From Clostridia bacterium (lineage in GTDB: Bacteria > Bacillota_A > Clostridia > UBA1212), in assembly GCA_017464985.1 (NCBI GenBank), contig JAFTXL010000156.1:1-7861 (forward strand): DNA of 7,861 nt. Direction: 5' to 3'. The translations under genes were made by a program, and so were the position numbers. Below the pieces are notes generated by a model. The model searched no databases. It was not told where the DNA came from and saw only the letters and a list, made by a program, of their open reading frames with translations. Positions 1-5,268 of this stretch are shown piece after piece. Numbering within the stretch: position 1 is the stretch's first letter; each line of letters starts with the position of its first letter.

Positions 1-312
1 CCTTTCGGAAGAAAGCCCGAGCTTCACGGTTATCCCGTAAGAGTATCGGAGATGCTTTCTACACTTGAGGGTGCGGTTTACGTTGAGCGTGTTGCCGTAA
101 ATAATGTTCAGAATATTAAAAAGGCAAAAGCCGCAATCAAAAAAGCTTTTCAGGTTCAGATGGCAGGTCTTGGTTTCTCAATCGTAGAAGTTCTCTCGAT
201 TTGTCCTACAAACTGGGGTATGACACCGGCAAACGCGCTTAAATGGCTTGAAGAGAATATGATGGAGCATTATCCGCTTGGAAACTTCAAGGGCAAAGAT
301 CTGGAGGTGTAA
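1..312 (+). CDS. 2-oxoacid:ferredoxin oxidoreductase, beta subunit (C-terminal part; 5' end outside window)
   Basis: The frame is open from the first base, so the gene starts upstream; the ATG at 52 is internal. About 103 codons remain. The visible part is the C-terminal end of the TPP-binding beta subunit of the KorB/VorA type. It includes a Cys-Pro-Thr-Asn-Trp-Gly-Met-Thr-Pro motif (about bases 208–231) that is nearly invariant in the 2-oxoglutarate and 2-oxoisovalerate enzymes, and an ending of the form HYPLGNFKGKD. The family is cytoplasmic and oxidatively decarboxylates a 2-oxoacid to acyl-CoA, passing electrons to ferredoxin, or runs the reverse reaction in anaerobes. The gamma-subunit gene follows after 3 bp, and its ribosome site lies inside the last codons here, so translation is probably coupled. 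The substrate cannot be decided from this fragment. Confidence 0.9.
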   Translation, partial: PFGRKPELHGYPVRVSEMLSTLEGAVYVERVAVNNVQNIKKAKAAIKKAFQVQMAGLGFSIVEVLSICPTNWGMTPANALKWLEENMMEHYPLGNFKGKDLEV

Positions 313-315
313 TTT

Positions 316-843
316 ATGGAGCAGATTATTTTAGCAGGCTTCGGCGGACAGGGTATCTTGTCTATGGGTAAATTTATTGCATATGCAGGTCTTGAGGAAG
401 GTAAAAATGTTTCGTGGCTTCCTTCTTACGGTCCTGAAATGCGAGGCGGTACAGCAAACTGCAACGTAATAGTTTCAGAGGAAGAAGTAGGTTCTCCTAT
501 CATCGGAAAAGCGTCCGCTTTGATTGTAATGAATCAGCCTTCACTCGAGAAGTTTGAGGATTCAGTAGAAGAGGGCGGTATTATCATACTCGACAGCAGC
601 CTTGTACCGGTTGCGCCGAAGAGAAAAGATGTCAAGGTTTTCTCAATTCCTGCGACAACTATGGCATACGAGCTCGGCAACGCTACTTTTGCGGGAATTA
701 TCCTTCTCGGAAAACTTCTCGGAGAGACAAAGGTAGTAACAGAGGAGAACTTTGAAAAAGCGCTCACAAAGATTCTTCCGCCTAAGAAACATTTCCTCAT
801 TCCCGAAGAAATGAAAGCTCTCGCAATGGGCAGAGATTACTGA
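316..843 (+). CDS. 2-oxoacid:ferredoxin oxidoreductase, gamma subunit (KorC/VorC type)
   Basis: The 175-residue protein matches the usual length of the stand-alone gamma subunit of 2-oxoacid:acceptor oxidoreductases. It opens with the glycine-rich GFGGQG motif (residues 8–13) after a short beta strand. A SYGPEMRGGTANC segment (37–49) typical of the family follows, and then a Rossmann-like core to the end. The gamma subunit works with the alpha and beta subunits in cytoplasmic acyl-CoA formation from 2-oxoacids with ferredoxin as electron acceptor. The ATG at 316 is preceded by GGAGGTG at 302–308 with a 7-base spacer, which fixes the start. It is the last gene of its operon: a terminator-like hairpin follows at 867–913. 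Whether the complex prefers 2-oxoglutarate or branched-chain 2-oxoacids is not decidable without the upstream genes. Confidence 0.92.
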   Translation: MEQIILAGFGGQGILSMGKFIAYAGLEEGKNVSWLPSYGPEMRGGTANCNVIVSEEEVGSPIIGKASALIVMNQPSLEKFEDSVEEGGIIILDSSLVPVAPKRKDVKVFSIPATTMAYELGNATFAGIILLGKLLGETKVVTEENFEKALTKILPPKKHFLIPEEMKALAMGRDY

Positions 844-866
844 TAATATATATCAGATATTTACAG

Positions 867-913
867 GCAATGTTGATTTTCTCTGAAATGGTGAATGTCA
901 GCATTGCTTTTTT
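867..913 (+). terminator. Rho-independent terminator after the oxidoreductase operon
   Basis: GCAATGTTGA (867–876) pairs with TCAGCATTGC (898–907), giving a 10-bp stem with one G·U pair, a 21-base loop and six T residues at 908–913. It lies 24 bp after the gamma-subunit stop. The trmK ribosome site (AAGGA, 919–923) starts only 5 bp later, so no full promoter fits between. trmK must therefore be read by leakage through this hairpin or from a promoter at or before it. A weak candidate is TTTACA 860–865 with TGAAAT 884–889, which overlaps the hairpin. Confidence 0.75.
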
Positions 914-934
914 ATAGCAAGGATGATTTAGAAA

Positions 935-1672
935 TTGAAGATGAAAGAAATCAAAAATCAAAGACTTATGATGATAGCTAGAATGATGCCGCGTTGTAAA
1001 AAGTTTGCCGATATAGGAACAGACCATGCCTGGCTTCCGATTTATGCCGTATCAAGCGGTATTTCCGAAAGCGCGATTGCGGCAGATATAAAAAAGGGCC
1101 CGATTGCTGTTGCGCAAAAAAATATTTCGGAATACGGTATGCAAGGTATGATTGAAACACGTCTCGGCTCCGGACTTTCTGTGCTTGCCGCGGAGGATAT
1201 TACTGATGGCAATTGCGAGGCTGCCGTTATTGCGGGCATGGGAGGTCTTTTGATTTGCGACATTTTAGACGCTGACAAGGATATTTCACACAATCTCCCG
1301 GTACTGATTCTTGAACCGAATACATCTGAATACGAACTCCGTGAATATCTTTACAGAAATAGTTATGAGATTCTTGATGAGCAGGCATGCCGTGACGGAC
1401 GGCATGTGTATGCTGCAATAAAATGCCGCTTTAACGGCGGTTTAGAGCATCAGGGGAAAATTAATATAGAAAAGAAGCTTGAATTTTTTACGGGAAAGGT
1501 AATGCCTGAAAGAAAAAGCGATACAGATAAATTATATTTTGAAAAATTGAGAAATAAAGCAATTAAGGTTTTAAGCGGAATGGAGCAGTCGGAAAACAAC
1601 AGTGAGGAAAACATACAGCGCATGGAAATTTACAGAGCTTTATTGAAACGTACGGAGGAATTGCTCAAATGA
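935..1672 (+). CDS. trmK: tRNA (adenine(22)-N1)-methyltransferase TrmK
   Basis: This 245-residue protein is close to the roughly 240 residues usual for TrmK. The class I SAM-binding motif is FADIGTDHAWLPIY (residues 24–37). An acidic strand-2 segment (AADIK) follows, then the TrmK signature IAGMGG and a LILEPNTSEYELREYL stretch after it. The C-terminal third is charged and helical, matching the coiled-coil domain of the family. Known TrmK enzymes methylate N1 of A22 in the tRNA D-loop using S-adenosylmethionine in the cytoplasm. The chosen start is TTG at 935: an in-frame TAG lies at 929–931, and AAGGA at 919–923 sits 11 bases upstream. The alternative ATG at 941 would be 17 bases from that site. 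The 3' end overlaps the next gene by 4 bp (ATGA), so the two are co-translated, as in many Firmicutes. Confidence 0.93.
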   Translation: MKMKEIKNQRLMMIARMMPRCKKFADIGTDHAWLPIYAVSSGISESAIAADIKKGPIAVAQKNISEYGMQGMIETRLGSGLSVLAAEDITDGNCEAAVIAGMGGLLICDILDADKDISHNLPVLILEPNTSEYELREYLYRNSYEILDEQACRDGRHVYAAIKCRFNGGLEHQGKINIEKKLEFFTGKVMPERKSDTDKLYFEKLRNKAIKVLSGMEQSENNSEENIQRMEIYRALLKRTEELLK

Positions 1673-2454
1673 AAGTAAAAGAGATTGTAAAAATAATGAA
1701 TGAAATTGCGCCGCCGGAAACAGCGCTTTCGTTTGATCATGTCGGTCTTATGACAGGATATGTAAATAATAGTGTGAACGGCGTAATGGTATGTCTTGAT
1801 TTGGACGAGGCAGATTTAAATGAAGCAATAGAAAATAATTGCAATATGATAATAACGCATCATCCGCTGATATTTAATCCTGTCTCAGACCTTACTGAAG
1901 ACAATGTAAGAGGCCGTCTGCTTTGCGGAATTATAAGGGCAGGCATAACGGTTTTTTCTGCTCATACAAATCTTGATTTTGCAGACGGCGGTGTAAATGA
2001 CGCTTTGGCGGCAAAGCTCGGTTTATCTGATGTTGTAAAAGCAGATGATGGCGAACACCGCTTTGGTCTGCTTCAAAGTGATATGTCTTTTAAAGAGTTT
2101 GCCGTTTTTGCAAATAATGCTCTTGGCGCAGAGGGTATCAGGTGTGTAATTCCTGAAAATTATGATACAGAGAAGAAAATTTGCAGAGTAGGTGTCTCAT
2201 GCGGTTCGTTTGACAGGGAAACGGCATGGGTTTATGCAAATGACATAGATGTACTTGTTACAGGTGAAGTAAAACATTCAGATGCAATTGATTTATCAAT
2301 GGAGCGTTTTGCAACGCTTTCATGCGGCCATTATCCGACAGAGGTATGGGGCGCAATTGCACTTTATGAGCGTTTATCAGAGAGGGTTTGCGGCAAAAAA
2401 AACATACGCATTATGATGAGTTCTGCGGGAGTTAATCCTCTGAAAACTGTGTGA
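1669..2454 (+). CDS. Nif3-like dinuclear metal-centre protein (YqfO/YbgI family, short form)
   Basis: The 261-residue length fits the short, two-domain form of the Nif3 family; the longer Bacillus YqfO type carries an extra PII-like middle domain of about 100 residues. Metal-ligand motifs are visible: THHPLIF with His64/His65, SAHTNLD with Asp103, and GHYPTE with His221 and Glu225. The usual N-terminal DNVGL motif appears as DHVGL (23–27). Family members form hexameric toroids with two metal ions per subunit. They are often labelled 'GTP cyclohydrolase 1 type 2', but a physiological role is not established, so I call only the family. Its ATG overlaps the trmK stop, and the ribosome site (GGAGGAA, about 1655) lies within trmK. 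The trmK–nif3 pairing is a recurrent Firmicutes arrangement and supports both calls. Confidence 0.93.
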   Translation: MKVKEIVKIMNEIAPPETALSFDHVGLMTGYVNNSVNGVMVCLDLDEADLNEAIENNCNMIITHHPLIFNPVSDLTEDNVRGRLLCGIIRAGITVFSAHTNLDFADGGVNDALAAKLGLSDVVKADDGEHRFGLLQSDMSFKEFAVFANNALGAEGIRCVIPENYDTEKKICRVGVSCGSFDRETAWVYANDIDVLVTGEVKHSDAIDLSMERFATLSCGHYPTEVWGAIALYERLSERVCGKKNIRIMMSSAGVNPLKTV

Positions 2455-2686
2455 CAGATAATTACAGCATGTACAACTCTATACTGAAGATAAAATTATA
2501 AAAAAAGAGAGAGCTATTACATAAAAGAAGATTATTTTGCGTTGGCAGATGAATTTCTGACAGAAGAGTATTATACGGGTTCTTTTTCCTTTTACACATC
2601 AGTACCTTGTCGGTATTTTTGTTGAAAACAGCAATTAAATTGTAGCCTTGCAATGTAAACACATCCTTTTATATTGTTTTGTAAAT
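2455..2686. other. Gene-poor spacer after the Nif3-like gene
   Basis: About 230 bp lie between the Nif3-family stop and the bidirectional terminator. I see no convincing intact gene on either strand. The - strand carries a Nudix-like fragment (2573–2662). On the + strand, 2494–2575 reads open without an ATG as a Tyr/Glu-rich peptide that could be a relic or chance. A short A-rich tract lies around 2491–2508. No hairpin with a T-run directly follows the Nif3-family gene, so its transcript probably runs to the terminator at 2687–2750. Confidence 0.5.
2573..2662 (-). pseudogene. Possible Nudix hydrolase N-terminal fragment
   Basis: Read on the - strand from a GTG at 2662, thirty codons resemble the start of clostridial Nudix hydrolases: a hydrophobic strand YNLIAVFN, a turn NKNTDK, then VLMCKRKKNPY. 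In family members this is normally followed by a short linker and the GGK(I/V)E plus REexxEE Nudix box. Here the similarity ends at the NPY, and no Nudix box occurs in any - strand frame before the neighbouring gene's stop at 2454. The frame stays open only to 2462. AAAAGGA lies just upstream of the GTG, but spacing is very short. I read this as a truncated remnant. Chance resemblance over 30 residues cannot be excluded. Confidence 0.35.
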
Positions 2687-2750
2687 AAAAGAGAACAAAA
2701 ATCCCGAAATCGGATATCGGACCGATTTCGGGATTTTTCAGTTCTCTTTT
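2687..2750. terminator. Long bidirectional terminator between convergent operons
   Basis: An outer 10-bp stem (AAAAGAGAAC 2687–2696 with GTTCTCTTTT 2741–2750) flanks an inner perfect 17-bp stem. In the inner stem, 2697–2713, core ATCCCGAAATCGG, pairs with 2722–2738. The loop is 8 bases (2714–2721), and two unpaired bases (2739–2740) separate the stems. T-rich tracts follow in both directions, so it can stop the + trmK–nif3 transcript and the - coaX/S-component transcript. It begins 1 bp from the stop codon of the - strand gene. Confidence 0.93.
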
Positions 2751-2751
2751 A

Positions 2752-3354
2752 TTATTTCTTAAATGCCTGTGAAATTCTGTAAACTGCGGGTGCAAAGATC
2801 ATATTGACTATGAGCTCTGCGATAAAGTTAAAACCTGCGCAGCCTATGAAAAGAAAATAAAAGAATGTTGTGCCTTCCGCAACAAATTTTGCGCTGATTG
2901 TATCTTTGAGGAACAGTGAACCGATTATAAAGAGACCTGTATTAACAATAGGTGCCGCGGCACTTGCAACAAAGACCGCCGCGTATTTATTGCGTTTGCT
3001 TATGATTTCGTAAAGCCATGCGGAAACGAAACCGGCTGCAGTTCCTTTAACAGTGCAGATAAGCGTTGTAATAACGGGATTATTCTCAAAAAGTATATGT
3101 GTAAATCCGTCTGCTCCGATAATGCCGGCGATCAGCACGATAAGTCCGAAAACAAATCCGATGAAAGATGCTCCTGCTTTTCCGACAAAAATACCTGCTA
3201 TTACGATAGGAATAAGCACAAGACTTATGCTTACTGCGCCGAGTTTAATTCCGGAACCGACAGTTTGAAGTAATATTACAAGTGCGAGTAAAATAGCTGT
3301 TGTTACAAGTTTTGTTATAGCCTTTCTGTTTGAGGCTGAGTTAGTTTTTGACAT
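2752..3354 (-). CDS. ECF transporter S component, probable pantothenate/precursor specificity (PanT-like)
   Basis: This 200-residue protein is almost entirely hydrophobic, with about six membrane segments: roughly residues 15–33, 39–57, 60–82, 90–117, 123–147 and 160–192. It starts with a basic, Ser/Asn-rich tail. The first helix (AILLALVILLQ) and the small-residue-rich helices fit substrate-binding S components of energy-coupling-factor transporters. These bind a vitamin in the membrane and share the EcfA/A'/T module encoded elsewhere. The ATG at 3354 has AAGGAG at 3362–3367 (7-base spacer). It lies 27 bp downstream of coaX on the same strand, so the two are probably one transcript. That context points to pantothenate or a related CoA precursor as substrate. 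The specificity is inferred from the neighbour only; the S-component assignment is firmer. Confidence 0.85.
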   Translation of the reverse strand: MSKTNSASNRKAITKLVTTAILLALVILLQTVGSGIKLGAVSISLVLIPIVIAGIFVGKAGASFIGFVFGLIVLIAGIIGADGFTHILFENNPVITTLICTVKGTAAGFVSAWLYEIISKRNKYAAVFVASAAAPIVNTGLFIIGSLFLKDTISAKFVAEGTTFFYFLFIGCAGFNFIAELIVNMIFAPAVYRISQAFKK

Positions 3355-3381
3355 AATAATTCTCCTTTTCCGTATTCTTAA

Positions 3382-4149
3382 TCATTTTGAATTCTTCTTA
3401 TACAAAATATAAAGTCCCTGAAGCAAAAGATGCTCATTGTAGATGATCTCGTGTTTTGTGTGACTGCATATTTCCTTTGAAAGACCGCCTGTGGCGACGA
3501 CAGTACACTTTTTGCCGATTTCTTCTTCGAAACGCTCAATAAGACCGTCGAGCATACCTGCGTTGCCGTAGATTATACCTGACTGCATACATGAGACCGT
3601 GTTTGTGCCGATTGACTTTTTCGGAGTTGCAAGCGCAATATGGGGAAGCTGTGCTGTTCTTGCGGAGAGTGCATCAAGAGATATCTTTACTCCGGGAATA
3701 ATTGCACCGCCTATCATAGAATTGTCTTCTGTGACAACGGAAATTGTAGTAGCTGTACCCATGTCGATTGCAATACAAGGTTTACTGTAAAGTGCTGCGG
3801 CTGCAACGCTGTCTACTAAAAGGTCGCTTCCGAGCTGTGCCGGATTGTCAATCAGAATATTGATTCCTGTTTTCATACCGGGCCCTACAACGATAGGCTC
3901 GAGACCTGTCAGCAGTCTTGTTGCGTCAGTAAGAATTGTAGTGATAAAAGGTACTACGGATGAGATAATGACACCTTCAATTTCGTCTGTGCGAATATTG
4001 CGTATGTCTAAAATGGATTTGATTTGAACTGCAACTTCATCGGAAGTGCGTTCTGTGGATGATGATATGCGTGCAACGAATTTAAGTTCGTCATCGCAAT
4101 ATCCGCCGAAAACTATGTTGCTATTTCCGGCATCAATGGTTAGTATCAT
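3382..4149 (-). CDS. coaX: Type III pantothenate kinase
   Basis: The 255-residue protein has the ASKHA-fold motifs of CoaX in order. These are DAGNSN at the N-terminus (6–11, phosphate-binding), GPGMKTGI (89–96), GSD with Asp109 (the family's conserved GAD(R) acidic site), IDMGTATT (128–135, second phosphate-binding motif), GGAIIPGVKISLDAL (147–161), RTAQLP (164–169) and a late VVATGG. CoaX phosphorylates pantothenate to 4'-phosphopantothenate, the first step of CoA synthesis, in the cytoplasm, and is not inhibited by CoA in characterised examples. The usual Arg after the GAD motif is Leu here (GSDLLVDSVAA), a variation I believe occurs in clostridial homologues. The start at ATG 4149 is fixed by AGGAGG at 4158–4163 with an 8-base spacer. 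It is the first gene of a two-gene - strand operon with the S component. Confidence 0.96.
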   Translation of the reverse strand: MILTIDAGNSNIVFGGYCDDELKFVARISSSTERTSDEVAVQIKSILDIRNIRTDEIEGVIISSVVPFITTILTDATRLLTGLEPIVVGPGMKTGINILIDNPAQLGSDLLVDSVAAAALYSKPCIAIDMGTATTISVVTEDNSMIGGAIIPGVKISLDALSARTAQLPHIALATPKKSIGTNTVSCMQSGIIYGNAGMLDGLIERFEEEIGKKCTVVATGGLSKEICSHTKHEIIYNEHLLLQGLYILYKKNSK

Positions 4150-4204
4150 AAAATTTTCCTCCTGCTGCTGTTTCTATGTAACTAATGAATACAGCGCAGT
4201 TAAA

Positions 4205-4233
4205 ATTGTACAGCAATCATCTGTACAAATCAA
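4205..4233 (-). promoter_or_regulatory. Likely sigma-A promoter of the coaX operon
   Basis: On the - strand, TTGATT (4228–4233) and TACAAT (4205–4210) are separated by exactly 17 bases. The start point would fall near 4198, leaving a leader of about 50 bases with AGGAGG before the coaX ATG. The -35/-10 spacer is covered by an inverted repeat (4206–4228), an arrangement that suggests repression. Assignment is by consensus match and position only. Confidence 0.6.
4206..4228. repeat. Inverted repeat, candidate operator over the coaX promoter
   Basis: TTGTACAG (4206–4213) and CTGTACAA (4221–4228) are perfect 8-bp arms with a 7-base spacer (arm centres 15 bp apart). The repeat spans the coaX -10 box, the spacer and the first -35 base, where a dimeric repressor would block RNA polymerase. 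I do not recognise the regulator. Confidence 0.6.
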
Positions 4234-4244
4234 GCTTGATTTGT
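4225..4244. repeat. 20-bp perfect palindrome holding both divergent -35 boxes
   Basis: ACAAATCAAG is followed directly by its reverse complement CTTGATTTGT, a perfect palindrome with no spacer. Its symmetry places one TTGATT on each strand: 4228–4233 for the - strand and 4237–4242 for the + strand. These serve as plausible -35 boxes for the two divergent promoters. It overlaps the neighbouring inverted repeat by 4 bp. Confidence 0.7.
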
Positions 4245-4266
4245 GATACAATAAATCGGATATATT
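4237..4266 (+). promoter_or_regulatory. Likely promoter of the phosphoesterase-like/NlpC-P60 operon
   Basis: TTGATT (4237–4242) and TATATT (4261–4266) are 18 bases apart, giving a start near 4273 and a leader of about 32 bases before the TTG start. An alternative is the extended -10 element TGATACAAT (4244–4252), which has no good -35. Both lie directly beside the palindrome at 4225–4244. Confidence 0.5.
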
Positions 4267-4304
4267 GAATATATTATTTTACTGAAGAGGATAGGGGATT
4301 TTAA

Positions 4305-5261
4305 TTGTCTGATATAGATTTTAAAAACAAAAAAGCATATGTCGATTTCAAAAAAAGCAACGCAAAAGTCAGTTCGGATTACAACGGTATGCTGCTTGAG
4401 AAAAAAAAGAAAAAGAAATATATAATAGTTTTGATAGTTATTGCCGTACTAATTGCACTGATTGTTTACACGGCAATAGATATCGGGCGTAAAAACAGTA
4501 TTATAACCGTTCAGAATGTGACAATCACACATGAGCAGCTGCCTGAGTCGTTTTCCGGTTATAAAATTTGGCAGATAAGCGACCTTAACGGCAAGGAATT
4601 CGGAGACAGGCAAGAGAAATTATTGGAGGTATTAAACGGAATTGATTACGATTTAATTTTGCTTACTGGAGACTATGTAGCTAATGACGGAAGCGGAGAT
4701 GCTTGGGCTTTGTGGGATATTCTTGACGGGTTGGAGAAAACAACCCCTATATATTATATTTTCGGTGAACAGGATGAGCCTTTTAAAGATGCGTTGACGG
4801 AGCAATTTGAAGAAAGAGGCTTGATTCCTGTTTATCCGGCGCAGAGAATTGAATCGGCAGCGGGTGAGTATATTTATTTGTCGGGAATAAAGAACAATTC
4901 TGCGCTTGAAGATTTTGATTTTGAAGCAGAAAGCGATTTTTATATCTGCGTCGCACACGAACCGATTGATTACAATGTAGACACAAGACTTGCAAACGTC
5001 AACACACGTATTATTACCGAAATAGATTACGATGTTTCAATATCGGGTCATACGCTCGGAGGACAGTACAGGCTTCCTATTTTAGGAACGGTATATTCGG
5101 AAGGTCAGGGCGCATTCCCGCAGGAGAGATATATATACGGAATGCACACTGATGACAGCGGAAGAGTAAACTATATAAGCGGCGGATTAGGTGTAAAGTC
5201 GGGTTTCCGTATGGGGATAACGCCGGAGATTGCGTTAATTGAGTTGAAATCAGAGGAGTGA
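4305..5261 (+). CDS. Membrane-anchored metallophosphoesterase-fold protein with degenerate active site
   Basis: This 318-residue protein has a charged, Lys-rich N-terminus (1–38, KKKKKK at 33–38), one membrane helix (about 39–57) and a long domain predicted outside the cell. The domain follows the calcineurin-like phosphoesterase plan of the YkuE/YaeI type. The motifs are ISDLNGKEFG (91–100) where members have DLH, LLTGDYVA (119–126), FGEQDEP (153–159) where members have GNHD/E, VAHEP (216–220) and SGHTLGGQYRLP (247–258) where members have GHTHGGQ. Thus Asp93, Asp123, His218 and His249 remain. The DLH His is Asn95, the GNH Asn-His is Glu155-Gln156, and the GHTH second His is Leu251. Two-metal catalysis is probably impaired or lost; a binding or regulatory role is possible. 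Start is TTG at 4305 with AGGGG at 4293–4297 (7-base spacer); the first in-frame ATG (Met29) would remove the cytoplasmic tail. An NlpC/P60 lipoprotein gene follows 7 bp later. Confidence 0.85.
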   Translation: MSDIDFKNKKAYVDFKKSNAKVSSDYNGMLLEKKKKKKYIIVLIVIAVLIALIVYTAIDIGRKNSIITVQNVTITHEQLPESFSGYKIWQISDLNGKEFGDRQEKLLEVLNGIDYDLILLTGDYVANDGSGDAWALWDILDGLEKTTPIYYIFGEQDEPFKDALTEQFEERGLIPVYPAQRIESAAGEYIYLSGIKNNSALEDFDFEAESDFYICVAHEPIDYNVDTRLANVNTRIITEIDYDVSISGHTLGGQYRLPILGTVYSEGQGAFPQERYIYGMHTDDSGRVNYISGGLGVKSGFRMGITPEIALIELKSEE

Positions 5262-5268
5262 TGTTGCT

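Noticed and set aside
534..1418. Several - strand open frames of 60–88 codons across the gamma-subunit and trmK genes
   Set aside because: They are shadows of well-supported + strand genes, with no family features of their own.
2494..2625. Open + strand stretch without ATG, Tyr/Glu-rich peptide after the Nif3-family gene
   Set aside because: There is no start codon with a ribosome site, and its second half is antisense to the Nudix-like fragment. Too short to support as a gene.
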